Shown here in pieces: positions 52,452-61,223 of a DNA stretch of 64,000 nucleotides; position 1 is the first letter of the stretch, and every line of letters starts with the position of its first letter. This stretch comes from Sediminicola sp963974715 (GTDB lineage Bacteria; Bacteroidota; Bacteroidia; Flavobacteriales; Flavobacteriaceae), in assembly GCA_963974715.1 (NCBI GenBank), contig CAXBDK010000006.1:124001-188000 (forward strand). Reading direction: 5' to 3'. The notes below the pieces were generated by a model. It was not told the origin of the DNA and searched no databases. It saw nothing but the letters and a program-made list of their open reading frames with translations. Both the position numbers and the translations under genes were made by a program.

Positions 52452-54800
52452 TTAAAAATCCGTTACGGTAAAATACCAAGCTGCATCAATGGGGTTTCCA
52501 TCAGTATCAAATATTTGTACTGTAAAATCATTTATAGTCTGTCCCGTTACCTGAATTGTGGTACCGGCCGCTACTCCCAAGAGTGTTAATTGAATGATAT
52601 AATCAGGAGTCAATCTAGGCGTAGAGAGATTTACCGTATAATTTCCTGTGCTATTGACCGTAACAGTGGCCCCATTTAGTCTTTCTACAAGAGAAATGGG
52701 GTCTATTTTCCCCGTGGCTACCACGGTGGGGATGGTGGCCCATTCTGCGGCGTCTCCCACTGCATTGGTCCTTAGGATTTGATTTGGGGTGCCATGGAAG
52801 AGTTCCAAAGTCCCATCCGTTGGATGATTTACCAAGCCATTACCAGTATTCACACCGAGGGTGAATTGATCGTCCTCAGTACCAGTACCGGACCTTATTA
52901 ATCCCATATTGGGTGTGGCATTCACTACTTCATTTCCAACGATTGCATCCCCTTCCAATTGTAGTACCCAATCGGTCCCGTTCCATTTCATAATCTGTCC
53001 ATCGGCAGTGCCGTTATCCAATTTGGCCAATGTGACTGCATCATTGGCAATGGTGACCACTCCCGTATTAAGAATTGTGGCATCTCCTGACATGGCGACT
53101 GCGGAGGGAGTGGTGCCGTTCGCCACAATGATCTGTGCGTCCAAAAGTTCCGGAAGGGTATTGACTGTGCTCCAAGCAGTGGCTCCCGCCCCGTCCGTGG
53201 TAAGGACCTGGCCAAGATCCCCATTTACCGCAGGTAGTGCAAAGGATTCGGCCGTGGCAGCATTAATGGTAGTCACTCCTGTGATAGCCAATGTACCGCC
53301 AATAGTGGTATTTGCCGCTGCCAAGGTTCCTGTGGTGATTATGGCCTGATTTCCAAAGTCGGGATCTATTTTTGTTCCTTCTATTTCGGCATCGATGGCT
53401 ACATCGGCATTGACTATGGTTTCATCATCTATCTTATCGGAGGTTACGGCATCGGTTGCAAGTTCGTCGGTACCTATTCCGCCCGCTGCTACACCTAAGG
53501 TCCAAGGATCGGCCGTGTTGCCTGCACCGGCCCGTATTAATCCTCCATCAACGGTCGCATTGGTAACCTCGTTCCCAATGGCCCCGTCCACTTCGGTAAC
53601 GCTTTGTTCGGAGAGGTTGATGAGGGCCCATTGGGTCCCGTTCCATTGCATGATCTGTCCCGTGGCAGTACCGTTGGCCAATTTGGGCAGGGTTATGGCA
53701 TCATCGGCAATGTCCGCCGTGGCAACGGTGCCATCCAATATCTCATCCGCGGTAACGGCTCCTGTGTTTATGTCCGCAGCCGTAATGGTATTGGGAGCTA
53801 TTTTGGCACTGGTCACCGCATCATTGATCAGTTCGGCCGTACCAATGGACAGATCGCCCATCTGCAAATTGGTGATCCCGTTGTCCCTCACCTCCAATCC
53901 CGTGGTCGGGTCGATACCTACGGTGGCGTTGTCCACCCTTACGGCTAGTTCAACATCTGCCAAGAGTGCATTGGCAGGGGTGCCTGTTACCAACAAGGCG
54001 CCATTGCCCGTGGTTAGAGTCCCATCGCCCTGAATGTTTTCGATATCCACTTCCAAAGCTCCATTAGCGGCCTGCCGCAGTCCCGTTCCGGCCACATCCT
54101 CATTTATTTTTAATGCGGTTACGGCGTCATTGTTAATTTCCATGGTACCCACCGCATTATCGGCCAATTCACTTCTGCCTACAGCATCCAGGCCTAGATT
54201 GGTTTGTGTAATAGATCCTTCCTGAATATTCTCCCCATTAATAATTCCCACCTCAAAATTAAATATAGTCCCAGTTTCATCAGGGGTTATGACCACCGTA
54301 TTTGGTGGAGCGTCCGTGTATTGTAGTGGAAGTGTAGTATAATTAAAGGTATTTAGACTGTTAAGGGCCACGGTAAGTTGGTTGCCATCGGCTTCCGTTA
54401 AGATCAGGTTCCCGTCCTCTACCACCAGGCTTTGGTTGCGTACCAATATCTCGGTCGTATTGTCCTGGGCATCGGTAAACGTATAGGTGCCGTTCCCATT
54501 GTCGGTCAGGCTGATGCTGATCGAGTTGTTAAGGGCATCACATAGGTTCAGCCATTCGGTTCCGTTGTAATAGTAGATACATTGGGCATCGGTATTGTAC
54601 ACCATGGCCCCTTCCAAAGGTACAATGGCGTTCATCTGTACGGTGGTCACCCTGGTGATCACCAAGGCCCGGGTGCTGCTTTCCAGTTCCAATACGGAAG
54701 CGGCCCCTATATTTTGGGGATTGTCCCCGATCTTGACCTGTGCCATGGCCATGGTACCGAAAAAAAGACCAAATAACAGCGGCAATATGTTCACTTTCAT
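52452..54800 (-). CDS. Large repetitive exported protein, tail-fibre/adhesin-like
   Basis: 782 residues, Asp/Thr/Ala/Gly-rich and almost without Lys-rich stretches. A signal peptide (MKVNILPLLFGLFFGTMAMA) is followed by a conserved head (NIGAASVLELESSTRALVIT) and many short beta units of the form AVTSAKIAPNTITAADINTG. A longer block of about 65 residues occurs twice, near residues 370-435 (LANGTATGQIMQWNGTQWAL) and 588-650 (LDNGTADGQIMKWNGTDWVL), each followed by GNEV-NAT and a LIR-G-G motif. This suggests a fibrous beta-helical shaft. No sorting domain is present; the 3' partner carries one. It may be an adhesin or part of the gliding surface layer. Confidence 0.8.
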   Translation of the reverse strand: MKVNILPLLFGLFFGTMAMAQVKIGDNPQNIGAASVLELESSTRALVITRVTTVQMNAIVPLEGAMVYNTDAQCIYYYNGTEWLNLCDALNNSISISLTDNGNGTYTFTDAQDNTTEILVRNQSLVVEDGNLILTEADGNQLTVALNSLNTFNYTTLPLQYTDAPPNTVVITPDETGTIFNFEVGIINGENIQEGSITQTNLGLDAVGRSELADNAVGTMEINNDAVTALKINEDVAGTGLRQAANGALEVDIENIQGDGTLTTGNGALLVTGTPANALLADVELAVRVDNATVGIDPTTGLEVRDNGITNLQMGDLSIGTAELINDAVTSAKIAPNTITAADINTGAVTADEILDGTVATADIADDAITLPKLANGTATGQIMQWNGTQWALINLSEQSVTEVDGAIGNEVTNATVDGGLIRAGAGNTADPWTLGVAAGGIGTDELATDAVTSDKIDDETIVNADVAIDAEIEGTKIDPDFGNQAIITTGTLAAANTTIGGTLAITGVTTINAATAESFALPAVNGDLGQVLTTDGAGATAWSTVNTLPELLDAQIIVANGTTPSAVAMSGDATILNTGVVTIANDAVTLAKLDNGTADGQIMKWNGTDWVLQLEGDAIVGNEVVNATPNMGLIRSGTGTEDDQFTLGVNTGNGLVNHPTDGTLELFHGTPNQILRTNAVGDAAEWATIPTVVATGKIDPISLVERLNGATVTVNSTGNYTVNLSTPRLTPDYIIQLTLLGVAAGTTIQVTGQTINDFTVQIFDTDGNPIDAAWYFTVTDF

Positions 54801-54884
54801 GGGTTGGAGGTTTTATTTCTTATTGTTGGGGCCTACGCTTAAACCAAGGGGAAAAGGTAGCCGGTCTATCATTATAGCTATACG

Positions 54885-54916
54885 CAAAAATAGGTTTCCT
54901 GGCCCTTTTCGCTAAA
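54885..54916 (-). promoter_or_regulatory. Candidate promoter of the repetitive-protein/T9SS-cargo operon
   Basis: On the minus strand TTTA (54913-54916, one mismatch to TTTG) and a perfect TATTTTTG (54885-54892) are 20 bp apart. The leader would be about 80 bases. Confidence 0.6.
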
Positions 54917-54973
54917 TTAATAGGGCAAAATACGCTTCCATTGCGGTAAACGGAAACTTATGTGCCCCAACCC

Positions 54974-55666
54974 CTAAAATGGAATTTGGCTGGCCTCATA
55001 GGGCGGCTTGCCCGCCTCAAAGATCCGTGCGGTCCCCTTGCCCAACAATTTGGTACTGCCATTTTCGATCCACAGGTAATTGCCTTCCCGTAGGCCGACC
55101 ACAGGGGTATTGTTAAAACAATGGAATTCCCGTATCCGCGTCTCCCTTGTCTCCCCATTGTGGGTACTGTTAGGGTCCGGATCTTGGTAATGCGGGTTTA
55201 GGTTAAATTCCACCAGCCCCAACGCCTCAAAACTGCTCGGGTGTACAATGGGCATATCGTTGGTGGTCTTAATGCTGGGCCCGGCAATGTTGCTACCTGC
55301 ACTGGAACCCATATAAGGGGTGCCGTCCAGTACTTTTTGTTTGATATGTGGCATAATTCCCGTTCGCAACAGTTCGTGCAGCAGCACAAAGGTATTCCCG
55401 CCACCGACAAAGATCGCTTCGGCTTCCCCTATGCCCCGTTCCTGGTCCGTATAAGTATGCAGTCCCCTCACTTCCTTGCCCAAGTCCATAAAGGCCTTTT
55501 GTACAATGGCCGTATAGGCATCATGGGACAATCCTCCGGGCCTGGCGTATGGGATAAAGGTAATGGTGGCGCACCCCTTAAAGAAATGGGTAAGGTCTGT
55601 CTTCAGGTACTGCAGGTACGTCTCCCCAAAGAGGGTAGCGGTACTGGCCAACAATAGCTTTTTCAT
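54974..55666 (-). CDS. pepE: Dipeptidase E (alpha-aspartyl dipeptidase), peptidase S51
   Basis: 230 residues from the ATG at 55666, the usual PepE length; the longer frame to 55714 adds an unlikely basic lead. S51 motifs are clear: AEAIFVGGGNTFVLLHEL, the catalytic Ser in YMGSSAGSNIAGPSI, and HYQDPDPNSTHNGETRETRI with the catalytic His. It splits Asp-X dipeptides in the cytoplasm. It stands alone, divergent from the SusC-N-terminus-like pair. Confidence 0.95.
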   Translation of the reverse strand: MKKLLLASTATLFGETYLQYLKTDLTHFFKGCATITFIPYARPGGLSHDAYTAIVQKAFMDLGKEVRGLHTYTDQERGIGEAEAIFVGGGNTFVLLHELLRTGIMPHIKQKVLDGTPYMGSSAGSNIAGPSIKTTNDMPIVHPSSFEALGLVEFNLNPHYQDPDPNSTHNGETRETRIREFHCFNNTPVVGLREGNYLWIENGSTKLLGKGTARIFEAGKPPYEASQIPF

Positions 55667-55938
55667 TCCGTTCTCTTTTGTGCGGCCGTAGGTCTTGGGA
55701 GGTAAGGGTTGCAATTATACACATTTTTCGGGACACCTCTTAATGCTATCGATCTGGGAATGGATTTAATTGGCAGGGGCTCCGGGGCTGTGTACAAATT
55801 AACAAAAGTTTAATTGGCTTATATTTTTTTTTAACGGGAACTTACATTTTCTTTAGCCTTGGAATATAATGGCCCGACTTTCTTTTTGTATCTTTAATAA
55901 GGGCGATGTACGACATTCCATTAAACCATACTGTATCG

Positions 55939-56688
55939 ATGAAAAATCATTTCCTGTTTTCCCTTTTTGTTCTTTGTTGCTGTTTGCTGAGCGCCCAAGA
56001 TGGAAGAACACCGCTGAAGGGAAAAGTTCTTTATAGAAATTCCAATGTTGCCAATGAAAATGTGATCAATACCACCTCCCAAAGTGCTACCATCACCAAC
56101 GATGATGGGGAGTTTGAAATTAGGGTCAAGGTAGGGGACGAACTGATCTTTACCGCGGTCAACTATCAGATGATGGCCATGTTGGTCACCCAAGATATGC
56201 TGGACAAAAACCGATTGGTGGTGGAGGTGAACGAAAAAGTGACCGAACTGGACGAAGTGGTGGTAGGTCCCGAGAACCAGGAGAAATTTTTGGAACTGCA
56301 GAACGAGGGACTCCAAAAGCAATACGATTACGAAATAGACCGATCCACGGAGGTGGAGAACATCTCCCTTTCCCAAACGGACAGGGGCATGACGAACGGA
56401 CTTAATTTCGTGAATATTTTTAAGGCCCTTACCAAATCCTCCTCCACACCGGAAGAGGAGAAAAGACCTCCCTTAAAACTCAGTGATGTAATGCGACAGG
56501 TCTATGACGACCGCTTTTTTGTGGAAGACCTGAACATACCCCAAAATGAGATAGATCGGTTCCTGGTCTATTGTGACAATAAGATCCCTACCCAGTCTCT
56601 GCTCAAAAAGGACAACGAATTCCAATTGATCGATTTTCTGGTGACCCACAGTAAGTTGTACCTAAAAGAACGCGAAACTGAGAATTAA
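55939..56688 (+). CDS. Stand-alone carboxypeptidase-regulatory-like domain protein (paralogue 1)
   Basis: 249 residues. A signal peptide (MKNHFLFSLFVLCCCLLSAQ) is followed by a CarboxypepD-reg-like domain (about 25-100, with LKGKVLYRNSNVANENVINT and SATITNDDGEFEIRVKVGDEL) and then ELDEVVV, the same motif that forms the TonB-box-like region of SusC proteins (LDEVVVVGYG in the SusC at 1170). No plug or barrel follows; instead there is a polar 130-residue tail ending in a helical part (LKLSDVMRQVYDDRFFVEDL). It may be a soluble periplasmic partner or a divergent accessory of TonB systems. The next gene is a paralogue starting about 13 bp later. Confidence 0.75.
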   Translation: MKNHFLFSLFVLCCCLLSAQDGRTPLKGKVLYRNSNVANENVINTTSQSATITNDDGEFEIRVKVGDELIFTAVNYQMMAMLVTQDMLDKNRLVVEVNEKVTELDEVVVGPENQEKFLELQNEGLQKQYDYEIDRSTEVENISLSQTDRGMTNGLNFVNIFKALTKSSSTPEEEKRPPLKLSDVMRQVYDDRFFVEDLNIPQNEIDRFLVYCDNKIPTQSLLKKDNEFQLIDFLVTHSKLYLKERETEN

Positions 56689-56701
56689 GTTCCTTGTTTT
56701 T

Positions 56702-57457
56702 GTGCTGTTTCTGGGCTGTGCTTCCCTAAGTGCACAGGTGCCCTCCCTACACCGACTGGAAGGAAGGGTGAAGAGTGCCAACGGCGATGTGGCCGCAACA
56801 CATGTCCTGAACACCACTACCCAACGGGCCACCATTACCAGTGCCGAGGGATTTTTTGATATCCAGGTACGTTTAAGGGATACCCTGATCTTTTCGGCAG
56901 TGCAATTTGCAAAAAAACAATTGGTGGTAAGCCAAGCCATGTTGGACTCCAAAATGATCACGGTGACCATGGAGGAGGCCGTTAACGAACTGGACGAAGT
57001 GGTGGTGACCCCCTATAATCTATCAGGGGACATCGCCCGAGATCTCAAGACCCTTGATCCAGGGCCCATTGTTACGGCGTCTACCCTAAACTTGCCCAAT
57101 GCCTATGCCATAGTTCCAACCCAAACCGAACGGAAATTGAACGAGGCCACAACGGGAGGGGGGATCCTGCCCCTGAACCCCATATTGAACGCTATTACGG
57201 GGAGGACCAAAAAATTGAAGAAATTATTGGAAATCGATAATCGCTATGCCCGTACCGATCGGGTACGTGAATTCTACGCCGATTCCCTCTTTGTGACCGA
57301 GCTAAAGATCCCATTGGAAAAGATAAACGACTTTATGTATTTCTGTGAGGCCGACACCGCTTTTTCGGGAGTGGTGGATTCGCATGACCATTTAAAAATT
57401 TGGGCCTTTTTACGAAAGAAGGGTGCATCCTACAGAGAGGCCAATCAGTTGGAATAG
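56702..57457 (+). CDS. Stand-alone carboxypeptidase-regulatory-like domain protein (paralogue 2), start uncertain
   Basis: At least 251 residues from a GTG at 56702. The GTG gives only a short uncharged lead (MLFLGCASLSAQ); reading back in frame, a CTG at 56678 would add RIKFLVFV, which makes a proper signal peptide and would overlap the upstream stop. No in-frame ATG exists, so the true start is non-canonical or the signal has decayed. The protein repeats the plan of paralogue 1: LEGRVKSANGDVAATHVLNT, RATITSAEGFFDIQVRLRDT, then NELDEVVVTPYNL, and a polar tail with TKKLKKLLEIDNRYARTDRV. A 21-base identity around the LDEVVV codons points to duplication. Confidence 0.7.
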   Translation: MLFLGCASLSAQVPSLHRLEGRVKSANGDVAATHVLNTTTQRATITSAEGFFDIQVRLRDTLIFSAVQFAKKQLVVSQAMLDSKMITVTMEEAVNELDEVVVTPYNLSGDIARDLKTLDPGPIVTASTLNLPNAYAIVPTQTERKLNEATTGGGILPLNPILNAITGRTKKLKKLLEIDNRYARTDRVREFYADSLFVTELKIPLEKINDFMYFCEADTAFSGVVDSHDHLKIWAFLRKKGASYREANQLE

Positions 57458-57462
57458 GTAGT

Positions 57463-57863
57463 GGTTACAAGGTTAAGCGGTTATGGGGTTCACCATTCAC
57501 AACTCATAATTCATCATCCATAACATCATAACCTAGCAGCGGGAGCCGCGCCATAACTCCATAACTTTTTTGTTCTGCGGTTATATGGTTACAGGGTTAT
57601 ATGGTTAAAAGGTTAAACGGATACGGAGGAGTAAAGGATGCGGATTGGAAATCTGCACCATCTAATATAAGATTATAAGGTTACGAGGTTTTTCATTGAT
57701 TCAATTCACATTTTTCATATAACATCATAACCAGTGGGGAATCCGCGCCATCGGTCGGTCCCTGACTCCATAACCTTATAACCAAGCAGCTCAGCTGCGT
57801 CATAACCCCATAACCGTATCACCAAGCAGCCCCGCTGCGCCATAACTTCATAACCTTTTCCCT
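57463..57863. repeat. Field of tandem octamers and 40-bp hairpin units
   Basis: Minus-type octamer arrays occur at 57463-57494 (GGTTACAA, GGTTAAGC, GGTTATGG, GGTTCACC) and 57579-57626 (GGTTATAT, GGTTACAG, GGTTATAT, GGTTAAAA, GGTTAAAC, then GGATACGG). Plus-type units occur at 57768-57863, where two adjacent 40-bp units (57784-57823 and 57824-57863) each contain a GCAGC-loop-GCTGC hairpin and two CATAACC-like octamers, so 40 is five octamers. A related copy begins at 57535. No coding frame is present in this 430-bp gap. The octamer matches the array at 32601-32648. Confidence 0.75.
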
Positions 57864-57886
57864 ATCTTCGCAGTAAATTTCAACGG

Positions 57887-58393
57887 ATGCGTTTCTTGAA
57901 AAAAGCGGCCTTATTGCTGCTATTGCCCCTGTTAACCTTTTCGGTGGCCCATAAGTTTTACCTCAGCGTGACCACTGTCCAGTATTCGGAAAAAGACCAA
58001 GCGCTTCAGATAACGTCCCGCATTTTTGTGGACGATCTGGAAAGGGTGTTGGTGGAACGTTATGGCATAAACCCCAAATTGGGAACGGAGGGGGAGACCG
58101 ACCTTGCCCAATCCTATCTGGAGAAGTACCTAAGGACCAAACTCCTTGTTTTTGCCAACGGGAAACAGCAACGGTATACCTACATCGGAAGACAGTACGA
58201 GGATGATGTGGTGATCTGTTATTTGGAGGTGCCCCAAGTGGAGCTGAAAACATTGGAAACGGTAACGATCCAAAATGAGGTGCTTACGGACCTCTTCGGG
58301 GACCAGCGTAACGTAGTGCATTTTAAGATAGGGGACCTAAAAAAAAGCGTCATCCTGATGAAGGATAAAAACAAGGAAATGTTAAAACTATAA
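57887..58393 (+). CDS. Small exported protein, DUF6702-like
   Basis: 168 residues. A signal peptide (MRFLKKAALLLLLPLLTFSV) ends near AHKFYLSVTTVQYSEKDQAL, which continues as a beta-rich domain with ITSRIFVDDLERVLVERYG and VICYLEVPQVELKTLETVTI. HKFYxS after the signal and the IFxDDLE segment fit the DUF6702 family (assignment from memory). The family usually lies near M1 aminopeptidase genes in flavobacteria, as here (60-bp gap). Function unknown. Confidence 0.72.
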   Translation: MRFLKKAALLLLLPLLTFSVAHKFYLSVTTVQYSEKDQALQITSRIFVDDLERVLVERYGINPKLGTEGETDLAQSYLEKYLRTKLLVFANGKQQRYTYIGRQYEDDVVICYLEVPQVELKTLETVTIQNEVLTDLFGDQRNVVHFKIGDLKKSVILMKDKNKEMLKL

Positions 58394-58453
58394 GTTTTTA
58401 TAACGTTTTCTTAAAAAAGAGTTATTTTTTCATCGACTAAAAATTATTGAAAA

Positions 58454-60763
58454 ATGAATAAGATCAAGTATTGTTTTGCCTCCCTCTTATTGCTAATGGT
58501 CTCCATTTCCACTGCACAGGAAGAGGTGAAAAAGGAACGGGAGCCAGGGCATACCAACCAGAGCAAGTTCAGACAGATGTACCAAGAGTTCGCTACCCCC
58601 AACACGTATCGATCTGCCTCCGGGGCACCTGGCCCGGACTACTACCAACAACAGGCCAATTATAAAATGGACATCCTGCTAAATGATAAGGAATCCAAAA
58701 TATACGGGACCGAAACGGTAACCTATATCAACAACTCCCCCGACGATCTGGAATTTTTGTGGTTGCAATTGGACCAAAACGTACGGACCAAGGATTCCAA
58801 ATCATTTTTAAAGGATGGCGATGGGGTGCCGTTGGCAGAGCCCACGGAAAGTTTTGTGGGGAAATACATGACCGAAAATTTTGACGGCGGTTTTAATATC
58901 GAGTACGTAAAGGATGCCAGTGGAAATGCGCTGCCCTATACCGTTAACCAGACCATGATGCGCATCGACCTACCGGAGCCCCTTAAGAGCAAGGCCGAAG
59001 TGTCCTTTTCCGTTAAGTGGTGGTACAATATCCCAGACCATACCGTCAATAGGGCAAGATCGGGGTACGAGTATTTTCCGGCCGATGGCAATAAGGCCTA
59101 TGTCATAGCACAGTTTTTTCCCAGAATGGCCGTTTACAGCGATGTGGAAGGATGGCAGAACCATCAATTTTGGGGTAGCGGGGAATTCGCCCTTACCTTC
59201 GGAAATTATGAAGTGAACATTACCGTACCCGCCGATCATATTTTGGACGGGACAGGGGAACTACAAAACCGTAAGGAGGTTTTTAGCAAAGAAATGATGT
59301 CCCGGTACGAACAGGCCAAAAAATCCTATGACAAACCGGTATTGATCGTTACCCAAGCAGAGGCGGAAGCTGCCGAGAAAGGGTTTTCCGAAAAGACCAA
59401 AACGTGGAAGTTAAAGGCCGAAAATGTCCGTGATTTTGCGTTCGCAACTTCCCGGAAGTTCATTTGGGACATGCAGGCCGTTAAATTTGGTGCCAGGGAC
59501 GTAATGGCCGTGTCCATGTACCCCAAGGAGGGCAATCCCCTTTGGGAGGAATTCTCTACCAAGGCAGTGGCGCATACCCTAAAGTCCTATTCGTCGCATA
59601 CCTTTGATTATCCGTATCACAAGGCCATCTCCGTACACGCCAAAAATCAAGGGATGGAGTATCCCATGATCTGTTGGAACTATGGAAGGCCCAATGAAAA
59701 AGGAGAGATATCGGACCGTGTAAAATACGGGATGATCAGTGTGATCATCCATGAGGTAGGCCATAATTTTTTCCCCATGATCGTAAATTCCGATGAACGG
59801 CAGTGGGGCTGGATGGACGAGGGTATCAATACCTTTATGCAGTATATGGCGGAACAGGAATTCGGGGAAGCTTATCCCGAGGCGATCGCCCCCAATGAAA
59901 AATATCCTTCCAGAAGGGGTGCTCCCTCCCTAATAGTGCCCTACATGGCCGGGGACCAAAGTATTATAGCACCGATCATGTCCAATCCGGAAAATGTATA
60001 CCAACTGGGCAACAATGCCTATGGCAAGCCTGCGACCGCCCTTAATATCCTTCGGGAGACGGTCATGGGCCGGGAATTGTTCGACCATGCCTTTAAGACC
60101 TATTCGCAACGGTGGATGTTCAAGCACCCGACCCCCGAAGATTTTTTCCGAACCATGGAAGATGCCTCGGCGGTAGACCTTGATTGGTTCTGGAGGGGAT
60201 GGTTCTATACGACCGATTATGTGGATATAGGGGTAAAGGATGTCAAAAAATATTTTGTGAGCAACAGGCCCACAAAAAAGATGATGGAATATATGGCCGA
60301 AAGGAACGTCACCGAGGCGGACCTTCCCCCATTGGTATACCTTGCCGAGGAAGATAGTGAGGACGACGATAAAAGCCTAAAGGGAAAAATGCCTTCGGAG
60401 AACTCAAAGACCCTAAAAGAGTACATGATGGACAACCTAACGGAAGCCGAAAGAAGGGCCGTGAAGGAGCCAAAGTATTTTTATGAAATTACGTTCGACA
60501 AGCCAGGAGGACTTCCCATGCCCTTGATCGTGGAATATACCTATGCCGATGGCTCCACGGAAAATGTGACCTATCCCCCGGAAATATGGAGGAAGAGCGA
60601 TGCCGAGGTAAAAAGGGTGGTCTCCTCCCAAAAGGAACTGGTGGGGATTACGGTAGATCCAAAAGCGGAGACGGCCGATGTGGACACTACCAACAATTCT
60701 TGGCCCAAGAAGGAACAACAGAGCGATTTTGATCGGTTTAAGGAAAGTACCAAAGGACAATAA
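58454..60763 (+). CDS. M1-family zinc metallopeptidase, exported
   Basis: 769 residues. A signal peptide (about 1-22, ending STAQ) leads to an N-terminal beta saddle (about 60-290) and the gluzincin domain with HEVGH at residues 433-437 and the third zinc ligand Glu456 (GWMDEGINTF). The exopeptidase motif reads GMEYP instead of the classical GAMEN, a variant seen in many bacterial M1 members. A Glu/Asp-rich linker (about 635-650, EEDSEDDDKSLKG) precedes a final beta domain. It probably removes N-terminal residues from peptides in the periplasm. It follows the DUF6702-like gene and ends at a hairpin. Confidence 0.95.
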   Translation: MNKIKYCFASLLLLMVSISTAQEEVKKEREPGHTNQSKFRQMYQEFATPNTYRSASGAPGPDYYQQQANYKMDILLNDKESKIYGTETVTYINNSPDDLEFLWLQLDQNVRTKDSKSFLKDGDGVPLAEPTESFVGKYMTENFDGGFNIEYVKDASGNALPYTVNQTMMRIDLPEPLKSKAEVSFSVKWWYNIPDHTVNRARSGYEYFPADGNKAYVIAQFFPRMAVYSDVEGWQNHQFWGSGEFALTFGNYEVNITVPADHILDGTGELQNRKEVFSKEMMSRYEQAKKSYDKPVLIVTQAEAEAAEKGFSEKTKTWKLKAENVRDFAFATSRKFIWDMQAVKFGARDVMAVSMYPKEGNPLWEEFSTKAVAHTLKSYSSHTFDYPYHKAISVHAKNQGMEYPMICWNYGRPNEKGEISDRVKYGMISVIIHEVGHNFFPMIVNSDERQWGWMDEGINTFMQYMAEQEFGEAYPEAIAPNEKYPSRRGAPSLIVPYMAGDQSIIAPIMSNPENVYQLGNNAYGKPATALNILRETVMGRELFDHAFKTYSQRWMFKHPTPEDFFRTMEDASAVDLDWFWRGWFYTTDYVDIGVKDVKKYFVSNRPTKKMMEYMAERNVTEADLPPLVYLAEEDSEDDDKSLKGKMPSENSKTLKEYMMDNLTEAERRAVKEPKYFYEITFDKPGGLPMPLIVEYTYADGSTENVTYPPEIWRKSDAEVKRVVSSQKELVGITVDPKAETADVDTTNNSWPKKEQQSDFDRFKESTKGQ

Positions 60764-60780
60764 AATCATCCTTTCCGTAC

Positions 60781-60817
60781 GAAAGCCCCAATTGTATCCT
60801 TTACAATGGGGGCTTTC
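60781..60817 (+). terminator. Terminator-like hairpin after the M1 peptidase gene
   Basis: GAAAGCCCC (60781-60789) pairs with GGGGCTTTC (60809-60817) and ATTGT with ACAAT, with one mismatch and a 7-base loop. The T-run is short, so strength is uncertain. Confidence 0.6.
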
Positions 60818-60922
60818 TGCATTAAAGGAGGCAGGAAATCCCCATAAATTGAAGGGGCGCTCGCCTCCCAAAATTTAAAATAAATTGGTCGGGCTTTTTT
60901 ACCTCCCTACCAAACTTCTCAT

Positions 60923-60930
60923 TATATTTG
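60923..60930 (+). promoter_or_regulatory. Candidate -7 promoter element of tatA
   Basis: TATATTTG, exact TAnnTTTG match, ends 4 bp before the chosen tatA ATG. Either the mRNA is leaderless or translation starts slightly later. Confidence 0.45.
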
Positions 60931-60934
60931 TGAT

Positions 60935-61216
60935 ATGTATGCGAATGTATTTTTATTCATAAGCGGGGGCGAGATATTTTTTATCCTCTTTATCGTGGTA
61001 ATGGTATTTGGTGCCGATAAAATTCCCGATATAGCCAAAGGACTTGGAAAAGGGATGCGCCAACTTAAGGACGCCACCGAAGATATTAAACAGGAAATTT
61101 ATAAATCTGCGGAAAAGCAGGGCATAGACACAAGTTTTACCAATGATATCAAAAAAGAGATAGACAAGGTAAAGGATGATGTGAGCGATGTCACTGGTTC
61201 CATCAAGAGAAAGTAA
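60935..61216 (+). CDS. tatA: Twin-arginine translocase subunit TatA/TatB
   Basis: 93 residues. A single N-terminal membrane helix (GEIFFILFIVVMVFGADKIP) is followed by the amphipathic helix with the conserved FGxxKxPxxxxxxG pattern (FGADKIPDIAKGLGKGMRQL) and a charged tail ending KRK. TatA multimers form the pore for folded proteins with RR signals, for example the VanY-like peptidase encoded at 50354. tatC is not in the window. The PAP2 phosphatase gene starts 7 bp after the stop. Confidence 0.93.
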   Translation: MYANVFLFISGGEIFFILFIVVMVFGADKIPDIAKGLGKGMRQLKDATEDIKQEIYKSAEKQGIDTSFTNDIKKEIDKVKDDVSDVTGSIKRK

Positions 61217-61223
61217 CTTGTCA

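Noticed and set aside
57463..57863. CRISPR array
   Set aside because: The repeats are 8 or 40 bp and degenerate, occur in both orientations and have no unique spacers; no cas gene is present.
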